A stretch of DNA of 64,000 bases, taken from Actomonas sp051209155. GTDB taxonomy: Bacteria; Verrucomicrobiota; Verrucomicrobiia; Opitutales; Opitutaceae. Positions 33,990 to 41,624 of this stretch are shown here, piece after piece. Position 1 is the stretch's first letter, and each line of letters starts with the position of its first letter. The stretch lies in NCBI GenBank assembly GCA_051209155.1, contig JBPJGB010000002.1; one strand, written 5' to 3'. Made by a program: the position numbers and the translations under genes. A model generated the notes under the pieces. It saw nothing but the letters and a program-made list of their open reading frames with translations, ran no database searches and had not been told where the DNA came from.

Positions 33990-34850
33990 TCACGGCAGAT
34001 CGATCGTGCCGCGCAGGTAAGTGACGGCGTGGCCGGAGATTTCGACGCGTTCGCCGCGGTCGGTGCACCACAACTCGCCACCGCGTGGAGAGAGCTGGCG
34101 GGCAGTGAGTTCCGATTTGCCGAGCTGTTTGGACCAATACGGCGTGAGGGAGCAATGGGCCGAACCGGTCACGGGATCTTCGTCGACGCCGGCGGTGGGC
34201 GCGAAAAAACGCGAAACGAAATCCACGTCGTCGCCGGGTGCGGTGACGATGACCTTGTGCGGGCTGGCGTCGGCGAGCGCGCGGAAGTCAGGCTGCATGG
34301 CGCGCAGAGCGGCAACGTCGGGCAGCACCACAAACCAATCGCGCGCCCGCGTGATGGGCGTGGCGGCGGGGAGGCCCAAGGCGGCGAGCACTGCGGTGGG
34401 TTCGGCCGTCGGATCGATCGGTTGCGGGGGGCGGGCCGGAAAGTCGAGGGCGAGTCGGACGGTCGCGGGATCACGTTGCACGGTGAGGATGCCGCTGAGG
34501 GTTTGGAAGCGGAGCTGCGACTTGTCGCGCGCGGCGGCGAAGGCCGGGGTGGGCAGGGACAGGGGCTCGTTAAAGAGCACGTGGGCGGTCGCCAGCGTGG
34601 CATGGCCGCAGAGGTCGATCTCAAGTTCAGGCGTGAACCAGCGCAGATGGAAATCGGCGACGGCGGAATCGGCGAGTGGGGTCACGAAGGCGGTTTCGGA
34701 CAGGCCGTGCTGCCGGGCCATGGTTTGCAGGATCGGGGTCTCGAGCGAGGCGGTGCCGGTGGCGGGATCAAGGGGGCAAACCGCGGCGGGGTTGCCGGCG
34801 AACGGGCGCTGGGTGAAGGCGTCGACCCAATAAAATGGCAGCGTGGTCAT
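33990..34850 (-). CDS. PhzF-family isomerase/epimerase
   Basis: ATG 34850 gives 286 residues, the normal size of PhzF proteins. The sequence starts FYWVDAFTQRPFAGNPAAVC and has ELEIDLCGHATLATAHV and DEDPVTGSAHCSL, the two-domain hallmark motifs; the catalytic Glu is in GLSETAFV. PhzF relatives isomerise phenazine precursors or act as diaminopimelate-epimerase-like enzymes. The real substrate is unknown. It converges with the NarL-type gene. Confidence 0.9.
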   Translation of the reverse strand: MTTLPFYWVDAFTQRPFAGNPAAVCPLDPATGTASLETPILQTMARQHGLSETAFVTPLADSAVADFHLRWFTPELEIDLCGHATLATAHVLFNEPLSLPTPAFAAARDKSQLRFQTLSGILTVQRDPATVRLALDFPARPPQPIDPTAEPTAVLAALGLPAATPITRARDWFVVLPDVAALRAMQPDFRALADASPHKVIVTAPGDDVDFVSRFFAPTAGVDEDPVTGSAHCSLTPYWSKQLGKSELTARQLSPRGGELWCTDRGERVEISGHAVTYLRGTIDLP

Positions 34851-35032
34851 GTCCGGAGCTGAAGGTGACGAACAGGGCAGGGCAAGTGGCGGCCGGATTG
34901 TGCGGTGCGAAGGAAACGGGCTCTGTGTCGATTTTGCAAAGTGCTGGTAATAAAGATATCCAATTATTTGCAATGCGCTTTGCGGACTCGACAGCACGCG
35001 CGCCCCCTCTTGGCTAAGGTATCCTACCGGGA

Positions 35033-38000
35033 ATGACATTAGCTCTTTTGCGTCTAAGCCAACGGATGGTTTGGGTGACCCTCATTGCGGGTTGGACCCT
35101 TGCGTCGATCGCGCTGGGTCAGACCGTCGCCGTGGACGAACGGCCGCTGACGCGGGTTGAACTGGTCCTGCGAGGCGAACCGGGTTTTCGCCAGGCGGGT
35201 TATTACGCGGCGGTGTGGAATGGATATTTTCGCGAGGCGGGGTTGGACGTGGTGCTGCGTTATCCGCGGGCGGGGGAAGATCCCCTGCAAACGTTGCTGG
35301 TGGAGCCGGGCGTGTATGTGGTGGGTGGAGACGACTTTTTTTTGGCGCGCCTGCGGGAGCATCCGGTGGTCCTGTTGGCGGCGATCCAACAGGAAACGCC
35401 GACGGCATTGCGGGCAGTGGCCGAGGGAGAGGGCGAGGTCCGCGGGGCCGGAGCGGTAGATCTGGCCGGACGCACGATTGCGTTGCGAACGGAAGGCCGT
35501 GGGGCGCCGCTGCGGATGATGTTGCGACGCTTGCACGCCGACGAGTCCCGTGCGACTTGGATGGATTGGGCGCTGGGCGTGGCGGTGCCGGAGACGGCTG
35601 ACTGGCGGCAAGGCGATGTGTTTGAGGGCGACTTCGCTTGGCTGCGCCCGGCTGACAACGGCATCGCGGTGTTTTATGGGGATTGCCTGTTCGCGAGTGA
35701 GGGGGAGCTGGCGTATCACCCGGAACGGGTCGCCGCTCTGCGGGCGGCAGTGCTGCGTGGGTGGCAAACGGCGCTCGCGGACTCCGGCGCAATGTTGGTG
35801 CAGCTGGGGCAGCACGCGGCGGAGTTGGGTTTGGTGCAGTCGCGGTCGCGGCTGCGTTACGAAGCGGACATGGCGCGCGGTCTCGTGAAGCCGGCGACGG
35901 TGCCGCTGGGGTCGGTGGACCGTGATCGGGTGCAGGAGGTCGGGGTCGCCCTGTTGGAATTGGGGTTGGTGAACGGCCCGTGGAACCTGCGCGACTTCGT
36001 TTACCAGCCGCCGACCTCGGGATTGCCGCGCTGGGTTTACGGCATCGGCGCGGGACTGGTGCTGGCGACGCTGGTGGCACTCGGTGTGATCTGGTTCAAC
36101 GTGCGTTTGCAGCGGCGGGTTCAGGAAAGCACGCAGCAACTGCGCGAATCCGAGGAACGGTTTCGCGAGATGTTTCAACATGCGCCGGTGGCGATCGTGG
36201 AGGAGAACTACAGTGCGGTGGCGGCGTGGATTCTCGAGCGGCGCGCGGAGGGTATCCAAGATTTGGCGACCTGGTTGGATGAGCATCCGGAGGAGGTGTC
36301 GCGGCAGTTCAACACCGTCGAGGCGGTGCGGGCCAATGAGGCGGCATTGCGCATGGTGGGGGTGCCCGACGTGGCGTCCTACGGGCGGTGTCTCGCGCCG
36401 GATGACAACACCAGTCTGCACCGGGCGTTTCGCGAGGAGCTGCTGGCCTTGTGGCGCGGCGAGCTCGATGTGCGGGTGGAGATGACGTTTCGGCGCGGAG
36501 ACGGCACGACCGGTGACGGCTTGTTGCAATGGACGGTCCCGATGGTCGGGGGGCGACCGGACTTCGGGCGAGTGTTGGTGGTGGTGACGGAGGTGACGGA
36601 GCTGCGTTCGGCGGAGGTCAAGTTGCGCGAGAGCGAAGAACGTTTTCGCACGCTGTTTGAGAGCGCGATCGAAGGCGTCTATGAATCAACGCCGGAGGAG
36701 GGCATCGTGGCGGTCAACCCGGCCTTTGCGCGGATGCTTGGCTGTGCTTCACCGGAGGGTTTGTTGGCGTGGAGCCGCGAGATCGGAGTGGGGAATCTCT
36801 ATCTCGAGTCGGGTCGGCGCCATGCCTTTCTCAAGGCGCTGGGCGAGAGCGACGCGGTGTTTGATTTCGAATCGGAGATCGAGTGTGCCGACGGCACGCG
36901 AAAGTGGATCTCCGAGAACGTGCGGGCGGTGCGGGACGCGCAGGGCAAGTTGTTGCGGCTGCAGGGCTTCGTGTCGGACATCACCGATCGCAAGCGTTTC
37001 GAAAAGGCGCTGGGCGAGGAGCGGGAGCGGCTTTCGGTCACCTTGCGTGCGATGACGGAGGGCGTGATCACGACCGACGAGCGCGGCGTGGTGCAGTATG
37101 TGAACGAAGCGGCGGAGATGCTCACTGGTTGGGTCGAGGGCGCAGCTATCGGGCGGCGTCTCGGCGAGGTCTGTGTCTTGCGCCACGAGCGGACGCGGGG
37201 GGATGTGCCGGTGCCGTTCGACACGGCGATGCGCAGTGCGACGGTGGTGGATCTGCCGCGCTCCACGCAGTTGGTGCATCGGGCCGGCACGCCGCGTTTG
37301 ATTGAGGGGCGTTGCGCGCCGATTCACGATGCGCGGAGTCAGCCCGTCGGAGTGGTGTTGGTGTTTCGCGATGTGACGGAGCGCGCGCGTCACGAGTCAG
37401 AGATGTTGCGCACGACCAAGCTCGAATCGCTCGGTGTGCTGGCGGGTGGCATCGCGCACGACTTCAACAACCTGTTGACCGTGGTTTTGGGCAACCTGCA
37501 CCTGGCCCGCCACAAATGTGAGGACGTGGCTGACGTGTCGCGTTGGTTGCGCGATGCGGATCTCGCGGCGGAGAAGGCGCAGGGCTTAACCCAACAGTTG
37601 CTCACGTTTTCGAAGGGTGGGAATCCCTTGCGGTCGGCGGTGCGCCTCACGGAGGTGGTGCGCGAGGCGACGAATTTTGCGCTGCATGGTTCCAAGGTGC
37701 GCAGCGAGATGGATTTTCCGGAGCGCTTGTGGACGGCGGATGTCGATCGTGCGCAGATCGGGCAGGTGGTGCAGAACCTCGTGCTCAACGCGGTCCAGGC
37801 GATGCCGGATGGCGGGGTGGTGAAGATCGCGCTGCAAAACCTGCGGCATCGGGAGGATCCGGTGCGGGGGATCGCGGCGGGTGACTATTTGCAGTTGCTG
37901 ATCGAGGATACGGGGATGGGCATCCCGCCCGAGCATATGAGCCGCGTATTTGATCCCTATTTCACGACGAAGGAGACTGGCAGCGGTCTCGGATTGGCGT

Positions 38001-38542
38001 CGGTGTATTCGATTGTGAAGCGCCATGCCGGTCACATCGACGTGAGTTCGGAGCCGGGGCAGGGAACGCGTTTTCGCATCTTGTTGCCGGCGATTCCGCA
38101 GGCCACCACTCCGGTCGCGCGGGAGACACAGCCGGAGACGGAGCGGCTGAAGGGGCGGGTGCTCTTTATGGATGACGAGGAGAACATCCGCAACATGGCG
38201 CGGACCCTCCTCGACCTGTTGGGCCTGGAGGTGAAGACGGTTGAGAGTGGCGAGGAGGTGGTGCAGTGCTATTTTGAGGCCAGGAGTGCTGGAACCCCCT
38301 TTGACGTGGTGTTGATGGATCTTACGGTGCCTGGTGCGATGGGAGGCAAGGAGGCGATGGAGGAGCTGCGCAAACTGGATCCCGAAGTGCGTGCGATCGT
38401 ATCGAGTGGCTATTCGATTGATCCGGTGCTGGCGAACTACGGCGACTACGGATTTTGCGGTCGGGTGACCAAGCCCTACCGGGCGGCCGACCTCGCCCGG
38501 GTGCTCCGCGAAGTGCTGGCCGGCAACGCGATGGCCGAGTAA
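35033..38542 (+). CDS. Hybrid histidine kinase with NMT1/THI5-like periplasmic domain and PAS domains
   Basis: The 1169-residue protein has a signal/first helix (10-30) and then an NMT1/THI5-like solute-binding domain (about 40-320; GYYAAVWNGYFREAGLDVVL is the typical pyrimidine-binder start). A transmembrane helix (about 335-358) precedes roughly three PAS domains. HisKA has H809 in GGIAHDFNNLLT, and HATPase shows DTGMGIP and GSGLGLASV. A C-terminal receiver has D1096 in VLMDLTVPG. Periplasmic domains of this type bind thiamine pyrimidine precursors or related ligands, so nutrient sensing is likely. No partner DNA-binding regulator is adjacent on the same strand. Confidence 0.9.
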   Translation: MTLALLRLSQRMVWVTLIAGWTLASIALGQTVAVDERPLTRVELVLRGEPGFRQAGYYAAVWNGYFREAGLDVVLRYPRAGEDPLQTLLVEPGVYVVGGDDFFLARLREHPVVLLAAIQQETPTALRAVAEGEGEVRGAGAVDLAGRTIALRTEGRGAPLRMMLRRLHADESRATWMDWALGVAVPETADWRQGDVFEGDFAWLRPADNGIAVFYGDCLFASEGELAYHPERVAALRAAVLRGWQTALADSGAMLVQLGQHAAELGLVQSRSRLRYEADMARGLVKPATVPLGSVDRDRVQEVGVALLELGLVNGPWNLRDFVYQPPTSGLPRWVYGIGAGLVLATLVALGVIWFNVRLQRRVQESTQQLRESEERFREMFQHAPVAIVEENYSAVAAWILERRAEGIQDLATWLDEHPEEVSRQFNTVEAVRANEAALRMVGVPDVASYGRCLAPDDNTSLHRAFREELLALWRGELDVRVEMTFRRGDGTTGDGLLQWTVPMVGGRPDFGRVLVVVTEVTELRSAEVKLRESEERFRTLFESAIEGVYESTPEEGIVAVNPAFARMLGCASPEGLLAWSREIGVGNLYLESGRRHAFLKALGESDAVFDFESEIECADGTRKWISENVRAVRDAQGKLLRLQGFVSDITDRKRFEKALGEERERLSVTLRAMTEGVITTDERGVVQYVNEAAEMLTGWVEGAAIGRRLGEVCVLRHERTRGDVPVPFDTAMRSATVVDLPRSTQLVHRAGTPRLIEGRCAPIHDARSQPVGVVLVFRDVTERARHESEMLRTTKLESLGVLAGGIAHDFNNLLTVVLGNLHLARHKCEDVADVSRWLRDADLAAEKAQGLTQQLLTFSKGGNPLRSAVRLTEVVREATNFALHGSKVRSEMDFPERLWTADVDRAQIGQVVQNLVLNAVQAMPDGGVVKIALQNLRHREDPVRGIAAGDYLQLLIEDTGMGIPPEHMSRVFDPYFTTKETGSGLGLASVYSIVKRHAGHIDVSSEPGQGTRFRILLPAIPQATTPVARETQPETERLKGRVLFMDDEENIRNMARTLLDLLGLEVKTVESGEEVVQCYFEARSAGTPFDVVLMDLTVPGAMGGKEAMEELRKLDPEVRAIVSSGYSIDPVLANYGDYGFCGRVTKPYRAADLARVLREVLAGNAMAE

Positions 38543-38642
38543 TCCGGCGCCCAAACGACCCGCGCAGACCAATAGTATCATGTAATAAGGGACAGGTTAA
38601 AAATAATCGACTTTGGATGGGGTGGGTGTTGGCGTGGGGGTG

Positions 38643-39638
38643 ATGAGGATGGCTCGGATTAAGGTCGATGCGGGGGAGGGGGCGGCGGTTTATCATGTGA
38701 TGAGCCGCACGGTGAATGGGGAGCGGCTGTTCGATGAGGTCGCGAAGGAGGTCCTGCGTAAGCAGTTGTGGCAGATCGCTGACTACTGCGCCGTGCAGGT
38801 CTGCACGTTCGCGATCATGTCCAATCACTTCCATGTGCTCCTGCGCGTGCCGGAGCGGCAAGAGGTGAGCGATGCGGAGCTTCTGCGCCGCTACGCGGTG
38901 CTCTACCCGAAGCCGACGCGATACCAGACCGCCCGCCTCGAGGTGATCAAGGAGCAATTGGCTCAAAATGGTCCGGAGGCCGTCGCTTGGCGCACCCAAC
39001 AGGTGGCACTTATGGGCGACGTCTCTCAATTCATGAAGCTGCTCAAACAGCGCTTTTCGGTTTGGTTCAATCGGTCCCATGGCCGCTACGGCACCCTTTG
39101 GTCCGAGCGCTTCAAAAGCGTGCTGGTCGAAAACAAACCCGGCGCCATGCGCACGATGGCCGCCTACATTGATCTCAATCCGGTGCGGGCAGGTCTGGTG
39201 AACGACCCGAAGGACTACCGGTTCGGCGGCTATGCAGAGGCACTGGCCGGGAATGAAAGGGCGCGGGAGGGCCTGGCGCGGTTGTTCGATGGGCCGGAGC
39301 GGGCGTCCTGGCGAGCCGTTCAGGCGGGCTACCGGCAGATGTTGTTCGGCACCGCCGTGGGTCCTCGCGAGGAGGGGGGCGTCGTTTCGTATGAGGACTT
39401 TGAGGAGGTGATGGCGCGTGGCGGGAAACTGCCCTTGTCGACCGTATTGCGGCACCGGATACGTCATTTCAGTGATGGCGCGGTGCTGGGGTCACAGACC
39501 TTTGTCGCGGAACAGCTTCGATATTATCGTCTTCGCTCGGGGCGAAGATCACGGTCCTTACCGCGTCCGGTGCCGGCGGTGACCGACTGGGGCGGATTGT
39601 GCACCCTGCGGGGTTTGCGCCGGCGGGCGTTTGGTTGA
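38643..39638 (+). CDS. RAYT-type (REP-associated, IS200-like) transposase
   Basis: The 331-residue protein (alternative ATG 38649) has the HUH motif in MSNHFHVLL (H62, H64) and the RAYT signatures QRFSVWFNRSHGRYGTLW and YIDLNPVRAGLV. It is longer than the IS200 transposase, as RAYTs are. A sequence resembling a conserved leader (ataagggacaggtt, 38584-38597) precedes it. No flanking terminal repeats were found, so it looks like a domesticated single gene. Such proteins mobilise REP-like palindromes; the palindromic repeats in this window are possible substrates. Confidence 0.85.
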   Translation: MRMARIKVDAGEGAAVYHVMSRTVNGERLFDEVAKEVLRKQLWQIADYCAVQVCTFAIMSNHFHVLLRVPERQEVSDAELLRRYAVLYPKPTRYQTARLEVIKEQLAQNGPEAVAWRTQQVALMGDVSQFMKLLKQRFSVWFNRSHGRYGTLWSERFKSVLVENKPGAMRTMAAYIDLNPVRAGLVNDPKDYRFGGYAEALAGNERAREGLARLFDGPERASWRAVQAGYRQMLFGTAVGPREEGGVVSYEDFEEVMARGGKLPLSTVLRHRIRHFSDGAVLGSQTFVAEQLRYYRLRSGRRSRSLPRPVPAVTDWGGLCTLRGLRRRAFG

Positions 39639-39658
39639 CGCCGCCAGGTGACCTGCGC

Positions 39659-39686
39659 AAAAAAACCGGGCCCAGCGAGCCCGGTT
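39659..39686 (-). terminator. Rho-independent terminator for the Gfo/Idh/MocA gene
   Basis: On the minus strand, an eight-base stem (AACCGGGC 39664-39671 with GCCCGGTT 39679-39686) ends in a run of seven T residues at 39659-39665. It sits 26 bases past the stop of the dehydrogenase gene. Confidence 0.8.
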
Positions 39687-39711
39687 GCAGTGGAGGGGCG
39701 CGAGTATCCCT

Positions 39712-40773
39712 TTATTTGATACGCACCTCGCGGCCGGTGGCGGTCGACTTGTAGATGGCGTCGAGGATCTTTTGCACGGCGAGCGATTCGGCCGGGTCAA
39801 CGTAGGGCTGCTCCTTGCCCAACAGCACGTCGATGAAGTGCACCATCCGATTTTCGTGCACCAGCGGAGTGCCGGCGGCGACTTCCTCCGTGATGTAACC
39901 TTGCTTGCCCGGGCGAATGAGGCGCAGCGGGTTGAGCATCACGCCGGCGTCGGTGCCGAAGACCTGGGAGGTGAAGAAATCGTGTTGGGGCAGATGGGCG
40001 GCCCACGAGGCTTCGAGCAACACGGTGCGGCCGCTCTTGAGCTTGATCAGCGCGACGGCGAGGTCGTCGACGTCGAAGGTGGCGTTTTTGTCGATCTCGC
40101 CTTTGCCCCACTTGCCCTCGCCGCGGCCGAGGGGGCCGAGCTTGGAGTAGGTTTGGCCGCTGACCGCGACAGCATCGAACTCCCCCATAAGGAAGAGCGC
40201 GCGGTCGAGGGCGTGCACGCCGATGTCGTAGGTGCAGCCGCCGCCGGCGAATTGTTTCTGGGTGAACCAGGAGCCGATGCGCGGAATGCCGCTGCGGCGG
40301 GTCCAGGCGGTCTTGGCGTGATAGACTTCGCCGAGCTTGCCGTCGGTGATGAGCTTCTTGGCCGTCTGCACCTCGGGGCTGAAGCGCATGTTCTGCCCGA
40401 CCATGAGCTTCACGCGGCGCTTCTTCGCCTCGGCGATCAACTTGGCGGCGTCCTTGGCGTTGGTTGCCATGGGCTTGTCGATCATGAGGTGCTTGCCGGC
40501 CTTGAGCGCTTCGAGGCCGACGGAGGCGTGCAGGTAATTGGGCAGCGCGACGGAAACGACGTCGATGTCATCACGGGCGAGCAGTGCGGTATAGTCGGTG
40601 ACCAGGTCCGGTATGTTGTAGGTCTCGACGGCCTCGCGTCCACGCACCGGGGAAACTTCAGCGAGGGCGACGACCTTGGCGGCGGGGTGTTGCTGGAAGC
40701 TGCGAATGTGGTCGAGGCCGATGGCGCCGGCGCCGATCACGGCGACATTGAAGGAGGACTTTTTCTTGGGCAT
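39712..40773 (-). CDS. Gfo/Idh/MocA-family oxidoreductase
   Basis: The 353-residue protein has the NAD(P) motif VAVIGAGAIGLDHI, the sugar-binding lysine in MIDKPMATN and the C-terminal alpha/beta half with a typical GGGCTYDIGVHALD motif. Family members oxidise or epimerise sugars and inositols. The isomerase-like gene lies upstream on the same strand, and the pair fits a keto-sugar or inositol pathway. The substrate is not identifiable. Confidence 0.9.
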   Translation of the reverse strand: MPKKKSSFNVAVIGAGAIGLDHIRSFQQHPAAKVVALAEVSPVRGREAVETYNIPDLVTDYTALLARDDIDVVSVALPNYLHASVGLEALKAGKHLMIDKPMATNAKDAAKLIAEAKKRRVKLMVGQNMRFSPEVQTAKKLITDGKLGEVYHAKTAWTRRSGIPRIGSWFTQKQFAGGGCTYDIGVHALDRALFLMGEFDAVAVSGQTYSKLGPLGRGEGKWGKGEIDKNATFDVDDLAVALIKLKSGRTVLLEASWAAHLPQHDFFTSQVFGTDAGVMLNPLRLIRPGKQGYITEEVAAGTPLVHENRMVHFIDVLLGKEQPYVDPAESLAVQKILDAIYKSTATGREVRIK

Positions 40774-40827
40774 CTGGAGGGATTTTCGAATTTGGATTCT
40801 CGATTTTTTGGTTGGGGCGCGGGGGCG

Positions 40828-41571
40828 TCAGGCTTGGCCCCAGGACTTGAGTTGTTCGAGAGAGAGGCGGACGGACTCGAGCGGGTCGTGGTTGTATTGT
40901 TCGACCTCGATGACGTTCCACTGCACCGCGCCGATCTCGGCGGTGGCGGCGAAGATGGGGGCGAAATCGACCGGGCCGCTGCCGATTTCCTTTTCGTCCT
41001 TCACGTGCAAGAGGGTGATACGGCGGCCCTGTTCACGGATGAACTGGGTCGGGTCTTTGCCGCCTTTGTGCACCCAATAGACGTCGGCCTGGCAACCGAG
41101 GTTGGCGGGCGCAGCTTCGTCGAGCATCCAGTCAAAGACGCGGCGGCCGTCGACCTCCTTCATTTCCCAATCGTGGTTGTGAAAGTGGAGCTGGAATCCG
41201 AGGTCGCGCAACTTCGCGCCGAGGTCGTTGAGCTCGGCACCTATGCGGCGGCAGGCGTCGGCGCTGCGGTATTGGATGGCGGGCCAGGAGGGCACGATGA
41301 GGTCGGTGGCGCCGCAGGTGATGGCCTCGTCGACGACCTTGTTGAAGTCGGCCCGGAAGTGGCGGATGTTGACGTGCATGCCGGAGACGACGAGGCCGGC
41401 GTCCTTGATCGCGGCGGCGGCAGCAGCGGCATCGAGGTTGCCGAAACCTGCGGTCTCGACGCCGGAGTAACCCATCTGGGCAACCTTGGCGACAGTGCCG
41501 GCGAAGTCATCTTTGGTGTGATCGCGCAGCGACCAGAGTTGGAGGGAGGTGCGGGGAGTCGTTGAGGTCAT
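40828..41571 (-). CDS. Sugar-phosphate isomerase/epimerase (TIM-barrel, AP-endonuclease-2 type)
   Basis: The 247-residue protein starts SLQLWSLRDHTKDDFAGTVAKV and keeps metal-ligand acids in the expected strands (GVETAGF, QLHFHNHDWEM, QADVYWVH, LLHVKDEK). It is a xylose-isomerase-like TIM barrel of normal length, lies 54 bases upstream of the Gfo/Idh/MocA gene and likely shares its operon. The substrate is unknown. Confidence 0.85.
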   Translation of the reverse strand: MTSTTPRTSLQLWSLRDHTKDDFAGTVAKVAQMGYSGVETAGFGNLDAAAAAAAIKDAGLVVSGMHVNIRHFRADFNKVVDEAITCGATDLIVPSWPAIQYRSADACRRIGAELNDLGAKLRDLGFQLHFHNHDWEMKEVDGRRVFDWMLDEAAPANLGCQADVYWVHKGGKDPTQFIREQGRRITLLHVKDEKEIGSGPVDFAPIFAATAEIGAVQWNVIEVEQYNHDPLESVRLSLEQLKSWGQA

Positions 41572-41624
41572 GGAAAGGAAAGAGCAGAGGCCGCACGGTG
41601 CGCGGGGTCAACGGCCAGACCGGG

